Shown piece by piece: positions 45,875 through 57,700 of a stretch of 64,000 nt of DNA. The notes below the pieces were generated by a model. It was not told the origin of the DNA. It saw only the letters and a program-made list of their open reading frames with translations, and ran no database searches. Position 1 is the stretch's first letter, and each line of letters begins with the position of its first letter. This DNA comes from Halomonas sp. (lineage in GTDB: Bacteria > Pseudomonadota > Gammaproteobacteria > Pseudomonadales > Halomonadaceae), in contig NZ_JAFIFK010000012.1 in assembly GCF_020832045.1 (NCBI RefSeq), forward strand, positions 62,001 to 126,000, written 5' to 3'. Position numbers and translations under genes: made by a program.

Positions 45875-45891
45875 TGCTTGCCTCCAGACGG

Positions 45892-46671
45892 CTAAGGTTC
45901 GAGCCAAGGCTCGAGTGCCGCAGTGTGGTGTATTTCAATGCTCTGTGATGTCTTGACAACAACTCTGGCCGCACTATCCAACGCCTGTGCCTGGCCTAAT
46001 GCTTCATTGGGCCCCGCATGGATCAGTTGGCTGGCCTGATGCATGGCCGCACTGGCGCTTTCTGCAATGACACTGACAGAGAGCGGTGTGGCTGGCGACA
46101 CCAGAGGCGCCGCTTCCTGCTGTGCGAACCGATGTACCAGCGCGGCATCCTTGAGCCGCACGTGGCGCGCGCCATCGGCTCCCGGCAGGCCTGCCTGATC
46201 GAGCGACAGGCGCCAGCCGGCAACCGGCTCCGAGCCAGATCCGCGCATGATGCCGCCAACCTCGACAAGTACCGATGAAGGGACATCGAGATAACGGTCG
46301 AGCCATGTCGTCAGGCGATCGACGGCAAGCGCATGGAAACGACGATCGACTTCATGCTGCCAAGCCGCTGGGGGCGATTGCCACCAGCGGCGAAAAGCGG
46401 CACCGCTTATCCTGCGGTAAGCGGTGCGCTGCAACTCCAGACTTGCCAGTTCACCTTGTATGCCGGCTCCGATTTCTGCGAGCCGTTCCGGCTCGAGGTC
46501 GGCATAGAGGGTGATATGGTAGCCAGTCCCCAGTGACACTCCCTGATACCAATGCTCGGCACCGGGCTGCCGGCAGGCGCTGAGCAAGAGGGAAGATAGC
46601 ATCATGAGGAAGAACAGGGCCGGCCCGTGAAGGGCCAGCCCGGAAAGTCGCCCGTGGGCGAAGGACATCAT
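45892..46671 (-). CDS. ApbE-like lipoprotein, short and probably catalytically degenerate
   Basis: A 259-residue lipoprotein in the place where nqr operons often carry apbE, the FAD:protein FMN transferase that flavinylates NqrB and NqrC. The lipobox is LSAC, followed by [16 protein letters not shown], typical of ApbE starts, and [14 protein letters not shown] and [15 protein letters not shown] match two later ApbE segments. However, it is some 80 residues short, lacks the D-x-T-V-G-P-L region and the S-x-S-G-x-Y/H-x-x-D elements, and has SASAAM where an Ala-Asp-Ala metal site is expected. Activity therefore looks unlikely. It overlaps nqrF by 4 bases (ATGA). Confidence 0.75.
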   Translation of the reverse strand: MMSFAHGRLSGLALHGPALFFLMMLSSLLLSACRQPGAEHWYQGVSLGTGYHITLYADLEPERLAEIGAGIQGELASLELQRTAYRRISGAAFRRWWQSPPAAWQHEVDRRFHALAVDRLTTWLDRYLDVPSSVLVEVGGIMRGSGSEPVAGWRLSLDQAGLPGADGARHVRLKDAALVHRFAQQEAAPLVSPATPLSVSVIAESASAAMHQASQLIHAGPNEALGQAQALDSAARVVVKTSQSIEIHHTAALEPWLEP

Positions 46672-47900
46672 CCGCCAAAGTCATCCAGCAGGATGTTCTC
46701 CGGCTCGACGCCCAGGTCGAGCAGCATCTTGATGACGGATGCGTTCATCATGGGCGGTCCACACATGTAGTATTCGCAATCCTCGGGAGCCGGATGGTCC
46801 TTGAGATAGTTCTCGTACAACACGTTGTGGATGAAGCCGGTCGGCCCGGTCCAATGGTCTTCGGGCAGCGGGTCCGACAGCGCCAGGTGCCACGTGAAGT
46901 TGGGGAACTCTTCGGCCAGCTGATCGTACTCATCGTTGTAGAAGGTCTCACGCCAGGAGCGTGCACCGTACCAGAACGAAATCTTGCGCTTGGAGTGCAG
47001 GCGCTTGAGCTGGTCGAAGATATGACTGCGCATGGGCGCCATGCCCGCACCACCACCGACGAATACCATTTCGGCATCGGTCTCCTTGGCGAAGAATTCG
47101 CCGAAGGGGCCCATCACGGTCACCTTGTCGCCCGGCTTCAGATTGAAGACGTAGGTCGACATCAGGCCAGGCGGATGGTTGGTGCCCGGAGGCGGCGTGG
47201 CGATACGGATGTTGAACTTGAGGATGCCGACTTCTTCCGGGTAGTTCGCCATGGAGTAGGCGCGGATGACTTCCTCGTTGTTCTTGTGGGAGATCTTGAA
47301 CAGATCGAACTTCTCCCAATCGCCACGATAGTCCTCTTCGATATCGAAATCGGAGAATTTGATATCGTAGGTCGGTGCGACCAGCTGAACGTAACCGCCG
47401 GCGCGGAAGTCAACGTTCTCGCCTTCCGGCAGCTTGAGGTTGAGTTCCTTGATGAAGGTGGCCACGTTGGGATTGGAGATGACCTCACACTCCCACTTCT
47501 TGACGCCGAAGACCTCTTCGGGCACTTCCACCTTCATGTCCTGCTTCACCGGCACCTGGCAGGAAAGACGCCAGCCATCCTTCTTCTCGCGCATGGTGAA
47601 GTGGGACTCTTCGGTGGGCAGAATGGCGCCACCACCCTCTTCGACCCGGCACTTGCACTGAGCACAGGAGCCGCCGCCGCCGCAGGCAGAAGAAAGGAAG
47701 ATCCCGTTGGCCGCCAGAGTGTTGAGCAGTTTGCCACCGGCTTGGGTGGTAATGGTGTGCTCGGGGTCACCGTTGACCTCAATGGTCACGTCCCCGGTGC
47801 TCACGAGCTTGCTGCGGGCGGCCAGGATCACCAGTACCAGACTGATGACGACCACGGTGAACATGAACACACCGAGCAAGATGACAGTTGTTCCAACCAT
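46668..47900 (-). CDS. nqrF: Na+-NQR subunit F, NADH dehydrogenase with 2Fe-2S and FAD
   Basis: A 410-residue subunit that takes electrons from NADH. One N-terminal membrane helix (about 5-27), a ferredoxin domain with cysteines C73, C79, C82 and C114, then a ferredoxin-reductase module with [11 protein letters not shown] (FAD) and [19 protein letters not shown] (NADH). Length and order match known NqrF. It lies 71 bases after nqrE and overlaps the apbE-like gene. Confidence 0.97.
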   Translation of the reverse strand: MVGTTVILLGVFMFTVVVISLVLVILAARSKLVSTGDVTIEVNGDPEHTITTQAGGKLLNTLAANGIFLSSACGGGGSCAQCKCRVEEGGGAILPTEESHFTMREKKDGWRLSCQVPVKQDMKVEVPEEVFGVKKWECEVISNPNVATFIKELNLKLPEGENVDFRAGGYVQLVAPTYDIKFSDFDIEEDYRGDWEKFDLFKISHKNNEEVIRAYSMANYPEEVGILKFNIRIATPPPGTNHPPGLMSTYVFNLKPGDKVTVMGPFGEFFAKETDAEMVFVGGGAGMAPMRSHIFDQLKRLHSKRKISFWYGARSWRETFYNDEYDQLAEEFPNFTWHLALSDPLPEDHWTGPTGFIHNVLYENYLKDHPAPEDCEYYMCGPPMMNASVIKMLLDLGVEPENILLDDFGG

Positions 47901-47971
47901 GTCGGTTTCCTATTTGCTGTGAGTAACCTGCTTTCCGGCGATGACCAGCATCGCCGGAAACGCGCCTTGGC

Positions 47972-48589
<618 letters not shown>

Positions 48590-48590
48590 G

Positions 48591-49259
48591 TTACACAGCC
48601 TCCTTCGGCTCGGTGTTGTGCTTCATCTTGAACTCGTTGGCCTCGACCTGTTCCGGGTGCATGCCACGAATAGCCCAGATCAGCAGGCCGATGATGAAGA
48701 ATGCCGACGGCGGCAGCAGCAGCAGGCCGTTCGGTACGTACCAGCCACCGTTCTGGACGGTCTCCAGCACGGTGAAGCCGAACACGCTGCCGGAGCCGAA
48801 CAGCTCGCGCACGAACCCGACCACCATCAGGATGAGGCCATAGCCCAGGCCGTTACCGATGCCGTCCAGGAACGACAATCCCGGCGTGTTCTGCATGGCG
48901 AAGCCTTCGGCACGCCCCATCACGATACAGTTGGTGATGATCAGGCCGACGAAGACCGAGAGCTGCTTCGACATTTCGTAGGCGAATGCCTTGAGCACCT
49001 GATCCACCACGATGACCAACGAGGCAATGATGGTCATCTGCACGATGATACGAATCGACGAAGGGATGTGCTGACGAATCAGCGAGACGAACAGGTTCGA
49101 GAATGCACAGACGAAGATGACCGCCAAGGTCATGACCAGCGATACGCTCATACTGGTGGTCACGGCCAGGGCCGAACAGATGCCAAGCACCTGAAGGGCG
49201 ATGGGGTTGTTCCTCGTCAGCGGCGTCGTTAGAACGCCCTTGGGAGTAATGGCTGACAT
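48591..49259 (-). CDS. nqrD: Na+-NQR subunit D
   Basis: A 222-residue six-helix subunit of the sodium-pumping NADH:quinone reductase. The conserved cysteines are in [13 protein letters not shown] and [14 protein letters not shown], pairing with those of NqrE. The C-terminal tail HNTEPKEAV is charged and cytoplasmic. Directly followed by nqrE and preceded by nqrC with a 9-base gap. Confidence 0.97.
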   Translation of the reverse strand: MSAITPKGVLTTPLTRNNPIALQVLGICSALAVTTSMSVSLVMTLAVIFVCAFSNLFVSLIRQHIPSSIRIIVQMTIIASLVIVVDQVLKAFAYEMSKQLSVFVGLIITNCIVMGRAEGFAMQNTPGLSFLDGIGNGLGYGLILMVVGFVRELFGSGSVFGFTVLETVQNGGWYVPNGLLLLPPSAFFIIGLLIWAIRGMHPEQVEANEFKMKHNTEPKEAV

Positions 49260-49268
49260 AATCGCTCC

Positions 49269-50081
49269 TTAAGCTTCAGCTTCGAGTTCGACGTCGGCTT
49301 CCTGGGCTTCTTCCGGGTCGATTCCTGAACGGAATGTCGCCAGATACTCACCGAAGCCTTCAGGGCTCAGCCAGAACTGCAGCATGTTGGTCACACCATT
49401 GGCAGTCAGGGTAGCACCCGACAGACCGTCCACCTGGTGATCCCCAGTTCCGCTACCGCGGGCCACGCGAATGGCGGGGGTCACACTCTCTTCATCGGCG
49501 AAGATCTGCTTGCCCTCCCACTGCGCCTGCCAGCGCGGGTTGTTCACCTCGGCGCCGAGTCCCGGCGTTTCGCTGTGCTCATAGTAGGTGATACCCACGA
49601 TGGTGTTGCCGTCGCCCTCGATGGACATGTACCCGCGCATCAGGCCCCACAGCCCCTGACCACGAATGGGCAGGATGATCTGATCGGGCTGATCGGGATC
49701 GCCAACCAGATAAACGGTGGCGAAGTTCTCGACACGGGTCAGGCCGGCGATATCGCGATCACCCGAGAGGGTGCGGCCAGTGGCCGGATCGCGAGCTGCC
49801 TGGAAGTGGTCGAACGTCTCCGGGTCGAACTCGTCGGTGTATTCCCCGGTACGCATGTCCACTACCCGCGGCGTGATCTCAGCGAAAGCCGCCTCGACGT
49901 CGATACCCGGCTCGTGCAGGTTGGCCACGCGCAGGATATTGGTCTTGCGGTCGAGTTCCACGTTGAGCTGCTGCATGGGACGCAGTGCTACCGCAGCAGT
50001 GGAGACGATGACGGAACACACGATACAGAGTGCGAATGCCACCCCCAGGATCTTCTTGATGGAGTTATTGCTCTGTGCCAT
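49269..50081 (-). CDS. nqrC: Na+-NQR subunit C with covalent FMN site
   Basis: A 270-residue subunit with one N-terminal membrane helix (about 10-33) and a periplasmic flavin domain. The covalent FMN site S-G-A-T lies at 221-224 in DGLSGATLTANGV, with T224 as the flavinylated threonine expected from Vibrio cholerae NqrC. The acidic C-terminus (EEAQEADVELEAEA) is somewhat longer than usual. It overlaps nqrB by 1 base. Confidence 0.97.
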   Translation of the reverse strand: MAQSNNSIKKILGVAFALCIVCSVIVSTAAVALRPMQQLNVELDRKTNILRVANLHEPGIDVEAAFAEITPRVVDMRTGEYTDEFDPETFDHFQAARDPATGRTLSGDRDIAGLTRVENFATVYLVGDPDQPDQIILPIRGQGLWGLMRGYMSIEGDGNTIVGITYYEHSETPGLGAEVNNPRWQAQWEGKQIFADEESVTPAIRVARGSGTGDHQVDGLSGATLTANGVTNMLQFWLSPEGFGEYLATFRSGIDPEEAQEADVELEAEA

Positions 50082-51307
50082 CAGGCAGTCTCCTCGGCCG
50101 GCACACCGGTGCGCTGAATGCGGCGCTTGATGTTGGCCTGAACAAAGAAGTGGTCGATCAGCGGCGCAAACAGGTTGGCGAACAGGATCGCCAGCATGAT
50201 GCCCTCAGGGAATGCCGGGTTCACCACGCGGATGAGAACCGTCATCACACCGATCAAGGCGCCGAAGATCAGTCGTCCCTGGTTGGTCATGGACGCCGAT
50301 ACCGGATCGGTAGCCATGAACACCATACCGAAAGCGAACCCGCCGATCACAAGATGCCAGTACCAGGGCATGGCAAACATCGGGTTGGTGTCGGAGCCAA
50401 TCAGGTTGAAGAGTGCACTGGTCGCAACCATGCCGAGGAAAACCCCGAGCATGATTCGCCACGAGGCGATCTTGGTCCAAAGCAAGACGGCGGCACCGAT
50501 GAATATGGCCAGCGTCGACACCTCGCCCACGGAGCCGGGAACGAAGCCGAGGAATGCATCCCACCAGGTGTACTGGCTGGTCAGGTCGGCCATGCTCTCC
50601 TGGAAGGCGATGGAGAGCGGCGTGGCGCCGGTATAACCATCAGCGGCTACCCAAACGGCATCGCCGGAGATCTGCGCCGGGTAGGCGAAGTAGAGGAACG
50701 CCCGCCCCGTCAATGCCGGGTTCAGGAAGTTCTTGCCCGTACCGCCGAAGATCTCCTTGCCTATCACCACACCGAAGGTGATGCCGAGCGCTACCTGCCA
50801 CAGCGGGATGGTGGCCGGCAGGATCAGGGCGTAGAGAACCGAGGTGACGAAGAAGCCTTCATTGACCTCATGGCCGCGCTTGACGGCGAAAACCACTTCC
50901 CAGAACCCGCCGACCACGAAAGTCACGAGATAGATGGGCAGGAAGTAGGTGGCACCGAGAACGAAGTTGGCCCAAAGGCTGCCCGGATCATGCCCGGAAG
51001 CCAGTGTCATGAGGATGGCTTCACGCCAGCCGCCCATGGAAGCATAACCGTCGGCGATCGCCGTATTGGCCATCCATCCAGCGTTCCACATGCCGAAGAG
51101 CATTGCCGGGAAGGTACACAGCCACACGGTGATCATGATGCGCTTGAGGTCAACGCCATCGCGAACGTGAGCCGTTGTCTTGGTCACGCTGGGGGGCGCA
51201 TAGAAGATGGTGTCCACCGCTTCGTACAGCGGGTACCACTTCTCGTACTTGCCACCCTTGTGGAAGTGCGGTTCGAGATTGTCGAGTGTCTGTCGGATAC
51301 CCATCAT
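50081..51307 (-). CDS. nqrB: Na+-NQR subunit B, membrane subunit with covalent FMN and riboflavin
   Basis: A 408-residue subunit with about 10 membrane helices that forms the sodium path. The flavinylated threonine should be T229 in [10 protein letters not shown], where T replaces the more usual S of the S-G-A-T motif. [21 protein letters not shown] and GSTNPMF-like [11 protein letters not shown] segments are conserved in the family. It shares one base with nqrA upstream and with nqrC downstream, so translation is tightly coupled. Confidence 0.97.
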   Translation of the reverse strand: MMGIRQTLDNLEPHFHKGGKYEKWYPLYEAVDTIFYAPPSVTKTTAHVRDGVDLKRIMITVWLCTFPAMLFGMWNAGWMANTAIADGYASMGGWREAILMTLASGHDPGSLWANFVLGATYFLPIYLVTFVVGGFWEVVFAVKRGHEVNEGFFVTSVLYALILPATIPLWQVALGITFGVVIGKEIFGGTGKNFLNPALTGRAFLYFAYPAQISGDAVWVAADGYTGATPLSIAFQESMADLTSQYTWWDAFLGFVPGSVGEVSTLAIFIGAAVLLWTKIASWRIMLGVFLGMVATSALFNLIGSDTNPMFAMPWYWHLVIGGFAFGMVFMATDPVSASMTNQGRLIFGALIGVMTVLIRVVNPAFPEGIMLAILFANLFAPLIDHFFVQANIKRRIQRTGVPAEETA

Positions 51308-52656
51308 CAGGCCTCTTTCTCGATCATGGTGAGGTTGTCACGCAGGATGGGACCGTATTCGTACTTGCCTGGGCACACATAGGTGCACAGCGCCAGGTCC
51401 TCTTCATCCAGCTCCAGGCATCCAAGCTGCATACCTACCTCGATGTCACCGACGATCAGCGAGCGCAGCAGCTGGGTCGGCAGAATATCCAACGGCATCA
51501 CTTCCTCGTAGACGCCCACCGGCACCATGGCCCGCTCGGAGCCATTGGTAGAAGTATTGGGGGCGTAGTTGGAAAGACCCTTGAACTTCGACAGGTAGAT
51601 TCCTAACACCGAGTGGCGATTGGCGCCCGGTGACATCCAGCCCATGAAGGCGCGCTTGTTGCCCTCTTCCAGCAGGGTCACCTGGTTGTGGAAACGACCC
51701 AGATAGCGCAGTCCACCTTCAGCGGTGCAGCCGGCGAACACCGAGCCGGAGATCACGCGCGTATCGTCAGGCTGGAGAATTTCCCCCGCCAACAGTTCCT
51801 CGGTGCTGGCACCGATACGGGTACGCAGCAGGCGGGGGTTTTCGGCACGCGGCCCACCCACAGCCACGATACGGCTGGTCTCGATCTTGCCTTCCGCAAA
51901 CAGCTTGCCGAAGGCAATCACATCCTGATAGCCGATGTGCCATACCTTGCGGTGCAAGGCGACCGGCGAAAGATAATGGATGTGGGTTCCCACCAGACCT
52001 GCCGGGTGCGGACCGGCAAAGGTTTCCACCTGCACGCCATTGACACCGCTGCCAGGAATGGCTGCGTCGGGCGCCGTGCACAGGAACACCTTGCCCTGGG
52101 TCAGGCGTGTCAGCACCTTGAGCCCATCCTCGAAGGCATCGGCCTGCGCGTTGATGATGACTGCCGGATCGGCGCTCAACGGGTGGGTATCGATGGCAGT
52201 GACGAAGATGTCCGCCGGCGCGCTGTCGATGGCCGGCGTACGTGAGAAAGGACGGGTACGCAGCGCGGTCCACAGCCCGGACTCGACAAGCTGGTCAACC
52301 ACGACCTGACGCTCGAGGCCTTCCAGCCCGCCGCGCCCGTGCGCCGTGAACTCTACCGCTTCTTCATTCTCGTCGATCTGGATCACGACGGAGAGCAGCT
52401 TGCGCTTCTCACCGCGGTTGATGGCGATGACCTCACCGGCAGCCGGTGCCGTGAAGCGAACGCCTTCGTTCTTCTTGTCGGTGAAGAGGAGTTGGCCCAG
52501 TTTCACCTTGTCCCCTTCCCGGACCTCCATGGTCGGCTTCATGCCGACGTAGTCGGTGCCCAGGATAGCCACGTGACGCACGGCACGCGCATCCTCGATG
52601 CGCGGCTCGGGCGTCCCCATGATGGGGAGATCCAGGCCTTTCTTGACTTCGATCAT
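51307..52656 (-). CDS. nqrA: Na+-NQR subunit A
   Basis: A 449-residue soluble subunit, the first gene of the nqrABCDEF operon. It begins [19 protein letters not shown] and contains the biotin-like fold segment [14 protein letters not shown], conserved in NqrA. It docks on the cytoplasmic side and contributes to ubiquinone binding. The control region upstream (52657-52981) has a consensus -10, a hairpin and a palindrome, listed separately. Confidence 0.97.
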   Translation of the reverse strand: MIEVKKGLDLPIMGTPEPRIEDARAVRHVAILGTDYVGMKPTMEVREGDKVKLGQLLFTDKKNEGVRFTAPAAGEVIAINRGEKRKLLSVVIQIDENEEAVEFTAHGRGGLEGLERQVVVDQLVESGLWTALRTRPFSRTPAIDSAPADIFVTAIDTHPLSADPAVIINAQADAFEDGLKVLTRLTQGKVFLCTAPDAAIPGSGVNGVQVETFAGPHPAGLVGTHIHYLSPVALHRKVWHIGYQDVIAFGKLFAEGKIETSRIVAVGGPRAENPRLLRTRIGASTEELLAGEILQPDDTRVISGSVFAGCTAEGGLRYLGRFHNQVTLLEEGNKRAFMGWMSPGANRHSVLGIYLSKFKGLSNYAPNTSTNGSERAMVPVGVYEEVMPLDILPTQLLRSLIVGDIEVGMQLGCLELDEEDLALCTYVCPGKYEYGPILRDNLTMIEKEA

Positions 52657-52698
52657 AGTCTCGCCCAGTTGATGGATCGGAAATACGAAGGAAAGGGG

Positions 52699-52714
52699 TT
52701 CGAATGGATTCGAA
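52699..52714. promoter_or_regulatory. Palindrome in the nqrA leader
   Basis: TTCGAAT-GG-ATTCGAA is a perfect 7-bp-arm inverted repeat 43 bases upstream of the nqrA ATG and downstream of the candidate -10 at 52784-52789. It has the form of a repressor site or a small RNA hairpin in the 5' untranslated leader. A second hairpin, CCGAAG-TCG-CTTCGG, lies at 52747-52761. Confidence 0.45.
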
Positions 52715-52783
52715 TTCTTGTTGGGTCAGTACGTTACCAGTCAGGCCCGAAGTCGCTTCGGACCACCCCGAAAAATCCACAGC

Positions 52784-52789
52784 ATTATA
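52784..52789 (-). promoter_or_regulatory. Candidate -10 hexamer of the nqr operon promoter
   Basis: The minus strand reads TATAAT exactly here, giving a leader of about 120 bases before nqrA. No good -35 hexamer is found at 16-18 bases, so an activator or extended contacts may be needed. The location upstream of nqrA, in a stretch with no gene, supports the call. Confidence 0.5.
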
Positions 52790-52881
52790 AAGACAAGCGC
52801 GACCAAAGGCCACACGGCCTAAGGTCGCAAAAAGGGCAACGAAGCCGCATTAATGCTATTGGGCAAAGGGTTCAAAAGTCG

Positions 52882-52901
52882 TTGAAACGCGCTCGTTTCA
52901 A
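52882..52901. other. Perfect 8-bp hairpin in the nqrA-gap intergenic region
   Basis: TTGAAACG (52882-52889), loop CGCT, CGTTTCAA (52894-52901). It lies between the GAPDH terminator and the nqr promoter and, on the minus strand, is followed by a short T-rich run, so it may be a second-stage terminator shielding nqr from GAPDH transcription. Confidence 0.5.
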
Positions 52902-52982
52902 GCTGTTCCGCTTGCCACAACGAAGCGAGCCGGCACTAGGGAAGCGCCGGCCAGCCTGAAATGAAAATGACTCAGGTCAGAA

Positions 52983-53007
52983 ATTCCCGACCTCTTAGGT
53001 CGGGAAT
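52983..53007 (-). terminator. Rho-independent-type terminator of the GAPDH gene
   Basis: Perfect 11-bp stem ATTCCCGACCT / AGGTCGGGAAT with a 3-base loop, 14 bases after the GAPDH stop. On the minus strand the stem ends in AATTT and a short T-rich stretch follows. Position and strength make it the main terminator for the gene at 53022-54485. Confidence 0.8.
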
Positions 53008-53021
53008 GCCCACGTTTGGGC

Positions 53022-54485
53022 TCAGCCCTGGCTGCGCGGCAGCTTGAGGAAGTGCACGTTGGAAATGTGCTGCAGAATGCGTACTACCTGGCAGCTGTAA
53101 CCAAACTCGTTGTCATACCAGACATAAAGCACGGCCTGCTTACCGCTGGCAATGGTCGCCTTGGCATCGACGATGCCGGCATGGCGGTTGCCGACGAAGT
53201 CGGATGACACCACTTCGGGCGAGTCGACATAGTCGATCTGCTTCTGGTAGGCGGAGTCGGTCGACATGCGACGCAGGTAGTCATTCAGCGCCGCCGCGTC
53301 AGTCTCGCGACCCAGCGTCAGGTTGAGTATGGCCATCGAAACGTTGGGAATCGGCACGCGAATGGCGTTGCCGGTCAGCTTGCCACCCAGTTCCGGCAGC
53401 GCCTTGGCCACCGCCTTGGCCGCTCCGGTCTCGGTCAATACCATGTTGAGCGGTGCGCTGCGCCCGCGACGATCGCCCTTGTGATAGTTGTCGATCAGGT
53501 TCTGGTCGTTGGTGTAGGCATGCACGGTTTCCACGTGACCGCACTCAATACCGTATTCGTCATTGAGCACCTTGAGCACCGGTACGATGGCGTTGGTGGT
53601 ACACGACGCCGCCGACAGGATGGTGTCTTCGGCGGCGATATCGCCATCGTTGATACCGAACACGATATTCTTGATATTGCCCTTGCCCGGCGCGGTGAGC
53701 AGCGCCTTGGACACGCCCTTGCACTCCAGGTGCTGGCCTAGACCCGCCTCGTCGCGCCAGATGCCGGTGTTGTCCACCACCACGGCGTTATCGATACCGT
53801 AGGCGGTGTAGTCGACGTCGCTCGGCTTGTCGGCATAGATCACCTGGATCACGTTGCCGTTGGCAGTAATGGTACGCGCCTCGTAATCGACGCTGATGGT
53901 GCCATCGAAGGGACCGTGAACGGAGTCGCGACGCAGCAGGCTGGCACGCTTCTCCAGGTCCTTGGCGATGTCGCCACGGCCACGCACGACGATGGCGCGT
54001 AAACGCAGCAGGTTACCGCCGCCGGCCTTCTCTACCAGAACTCGCGCCAGCAGACGTCCGATACGACCGAAGCCGTAGAGCACCACGTCCTTGGAGCGAC
54101 CGTTGTTGCCGCTGGGATCATGAGCGTCGACGATTTCGGCCAGTTCCTCACGCAGGAACGCCTTGGCATCGCCGCCGCCGCGCTTCTTGTACGCCACACC
54201 CAGCTTACCCACGTCGACATGTGCCGGCCCCAGGTTGAGCTCCGCCATGGCCTGCACCAGCGGCAGGGTGTCCTGAACCGAGAGTTCGGTACCCTCAACC
54301 TTCCTGACGAAACGATGGTCCTTGAGGATACGGATCACCGAGCGATTGAACAGCGACCGCCCGTAGAGAGTGGTGACCACGTTGTTGTGCCGGTACAGGC
54401 TGCCGATCAGTGGAATCATCTGTTCGGCAAGCGCCTGATTGTCGTGCCATTCCTGAAAGACGGTCTCGAGGGGTTGTTGAGTCAC
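53022..54485 (-). CDS. gap: Glyceraldehyde-3-phosphate dehydrogenase, N-terminally extended type
   Basis: A 487-residue enzyme oxidising glyceraldehyde-3-phosphate with NAD(P)+. The first 130 or so residues are a helical extension found in long GAPDHs of Pseudomonas and relatives and absent from the usual 330-residue GapA. The NAD motif GFGRIG is at 138-143 and the catalytic cysteine is C295 in SAASCTTNAIVP; the histidine partner lies in the RVPIPNVSMAILNL region area downstream. ATG 54485 gives M-T-Q-Q-P. It is transcribed away from mfd and ends at a strong terminator. The NAD versus NADP preference cannot be read here. Confidence 0.93.
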   Translation of the reverse strand: MTQQPLETVFQEWHDNQALAEQMIPLIGSLYRHNNVVTTLYGRSLFNRSVIRILKDHRFVRKVEGTELSVQDTLPLVQAMAELNLGPAHVDVGKLGVAYKKRGGGDAKAFLREELAEIVDAHDPSGNNGRSKDVVLYGFGRIGRLLARVLVEKAGGGNLLRLRAIVVRGRGDIAKDLEKRASLLRRDSVHGPFDGTISVDYEARTITANGNVIQVIYADKPSDVDYTAYGIDNAVVVDNTGIWRDEAGLGQHLECKGVSKALLTAPGKGNIKNIVFGINDGDIAAEDTILSAASCTTNAIVPVLKVLNDEYGIECGHVETVHAYTNDQNLIDNYHKGDRRGRSAPLNMVLTETGAAKAVAKALPELGGKLTGNAIRVPIPNVSMAILNLTLGRETDAAALNDYLRRMSTDSAYQKQIDYVDSPEVVSSDFVGNRHAGIVDAKATIASGKQAVLYVWYDNEFGYSCQVVRILQHISNVHFLKLPRSQG

Positions 54486-54717
54486 GTGAAGCCTCTCTGG
54501 TATCGGAAAATTTCATCTCATTATCCGGTTCGGACCGTACCGGGGCAATCGAAGGATGGTCGCAGGCGCTGTAGGGGGATTACAGAAATCGAGGCTTGAC
54601 TACAAGCGCCGTATCGGGCTGGTATGATCCCTCCTCTGTCCTTGCAGCTGCATTCGATTCGCCGCTGCGAACGGCCCAACGCCCTGCATACACGATCGAC
54701 GATGTCCTGACGCCACC

Positions 54718-57700
54718 ATGCCCAAATTCTCGCTGCTCGACCCACCTCGCCCCTCGGGCGTCCGCGAAACGCTCTTCTGGCAGCTGCCGCCTGGCAGCGC
54801 ATCCGCCCTGGCGTTGGCCCACCTGGCAGACGATGCGCCACTACTGGTCGTCACCCCGGACACTGCCAGCGCCCAGCGCCTGGAGAACGATCTACGTTTC
54901 TTCGCCGGCGTGCCGGTCATGCCGTTTCCCGATTGGGAAACGCTACCCTACGACAGCTTTTCGCCGCATCAGGACATCGTGTCCGAGCGCCTGCGCACCC
55001 TACGACGGCTCCAGGACGGAGAGCATGGTATCGTGCTAGTGCCGATCAACACCCTGATGCAGCGGCTGCCTCCCGTTGCCTACATCGCCGGACGGGTACT
55101 CACGCTCGAGGTAGGCATGCGCCTGGACCGCGAGGGATTCAGGGAAAGCTTGTCCCGTGCCGGTTATCGCGCCGTGGAGACCGTTTACGAGCCAGGAGAA
55201 TATGCCCTGCGCGGCGCATTGATCGACCTCTACCCCATGGGCAGCGAGAGCCCGCTGCGAATCGATCTGTTCGACGACGAGATCGACACCCTGCGCCGGT
55301 TCGACCCCGATACGCAGCGCAGCCAGGACAAGGTCGAACGGGTCGAACTGCTGCCGGCACACGAATATTCACTTTCACGCAGTGCCATCGCCTGCTTCCG
55401 TGAAGGTTTCGAGACCCTGTTCGACGTCGACCCTCGCCAGTGCCCGCTCTATGTCGATGCGCTCAAGGGCATTCCATCCCCAGGCCTGGAACAGTACCTC
55501 CCGCTGTTCTTCGAAGAGACGGCCACGCTCTTCGAACACCTGTCGGACGCCACCCGCGTCGCCCTGCTCCCAGATGTCTACGGCGCCGCCGAACACCACT
55601 GGCAGTCGATCGAGAGCCGCTATGAAAACCTGGGCGTCGATCCCACCCGGCCGCTGCTGCCACCGCACCGTGCCTTCGTCCCAGTGGCGGAGGTTTTCGC
55701 CGCCTTCAAACGTCACCCTCGGGTGGAGCTGCTGGCCGCAGGTGAGCATCGTCATAGCCAAGTTGCTGCCGCCTCTGCGCTGCCGGAAGTGGCGATCAAT
55801 GCCCGTGCCAAGCAGCCGCTGTCGTCGCTACAACGATTTCTCGAGCAGCATGCCGATACCCGCATCCTGTTCGTGGCCGAGTCGCGCGGTCGGCGCGAAG
55901 CGCTGGAAGAGATGCTCACGCCGCTCCATCTCGACCTTCCTCACGCCGACGGCTTCGACGCATTCTGCCGGACCGGCTCGCGATTGGCGCTGACCGAAGG
56001 TGAAATCAGTACCGGGCTGTGGCTGGAGCAGCCCGACCTTGCCGTAATCAGCGAAACGGAGCTGTTCGGCGATGTTGTGCGCCAGAGCCGCCGGCGTGAA
56101 AAAGCTACCGATATGGGCGAGCTGGCCATACGTCATCTCGCCGAGCTGCGCCCCGGTTCTCCGGTCGTGCATCAGACCCACGGCGTGGGTCGCTATCGCG
56201 GCCTGGAGCGCCTGGAAGCCGGCGGCCAGGCAGCGGAGTTCGTCGCCCTCGAGTATGCCGACGGCGCCAAACTCTACGTGCCGGTGGACAACCTGCATCT
56301 GATCTCTCGCTACGCCGGCGCCGACGATGAGCTCGCCCCGTTGCATCGCCTGGGCTCGGAGCAGTGGGACAAGGCACGGCGCAAGGCGGCGGAGAAGATT
56401 CGCGACACCGCCGCCGAGCTGCTCGACGTCTATGCCCGACGCGAGGCCCGGGAAGGCTTCGCCTGTGCAGAACCCGATCAGGAATACTCCCGTTTCGCCG
56501 CCACCTTTGCCTTCGAGGAGACCCCCGATCAGCGCGCCGCCATCCGCGCGGTGATCGAGGACATGACCGCCCCGCGCCCGATGGATCGCGTGGTATGTGG
56601 TGACGTCGGCTTCGGCAAGACCGAGGTCGCCATGCGTGCGGCCTTCCTCGCCGTGCATTCGGGACGCCAGGTGGTGGTATTGGTGCCGACCACCCTGCTC
56701 GCCCGACAGCATTACGAAAATTTCCGCGACCGCTTTGCCGACACCGCGGTACAGATCGAACTGGTGTCACGTTTTACTGCCGGCAAGGGCCAGGCGGCAT
56801 CGCTGGAGCGAATCGAGAGCGGACAGGCCGACATCGTCATCGGCACCCACAAGCTGCTTTCGAAATCGATGAAGCTGCCCAATATGGGGCTGTTGATCAT
56901 CGACGAAGAGCATCGCTTCGGCGTCGGCCAGAAGGAGCGCCTCAAGGAGCTGCGCGCCGAGGTCGACATCCTCACCCTGACCGCCACCCCCATCCCGCGC
57001 ACGCTCAACATGGCCATGAGCGGCATTCGCGATCTCTCGATAATCGCCACCCCGCCGGCACGCCGCCTGTCGGTGAAGACGTTCGTTCAGCAGCGCGACG
57101 AGTCGATCATCAAGGAGGCGATCCTGCGCGAGATTCTACGCGGCGGGCAGGTCTACTATCTGCATAACGAAGTGCGAACCATCGAGACCGCCGCCGAGAC
57201 CATCCGCAGCCTGGTGCCCGAGGCTCGGGTCGCGGTGGCACATGGCCAGCTCCCCGAGCGAGCCCTCGAACGGGTGATGTCAGACTTCTACCACAAGCGC
57301 TATAACGTGCTGGTATGCTCGACCATCATCGAGACCGGGATCGATGTACCCAGCGCTAACACCATCGTCATCGAGCGTGCCGACAAGTTCGGTCTGGCGC
57401 AACTCCACCAGTTGCGCGGCCGCGTCGGACGCAGTCATCACCAGGCCTACGCCTATCTGCTCGCCCCACCGCCTCGGGCCATCTCGAAGGATGCCGTCAA
57501 ACGCCTCGAAGCTATCGGTGCCGCCGAAGATCTCGGCGCCGGCTTCACCCTAGCCAGCCATGACATGGAGATTCGAGGCGCCGGCGAGCTGCTGGGTGAG
57601 GAACAGAGCGGGCAAATGGAGGCCATCGGCTACACCCTCTACATGGAGATGCTCGACCGCGCCGTAGCCGCCATTCGCGCCGGCAAGACACCCAATATCG

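Noticed and set aside
50075-51382. Long plus-strand frame opposite nqrB
   Set aside because: Antisense to a complete nqrB; composition reflects reverse-complemented membrane codons.
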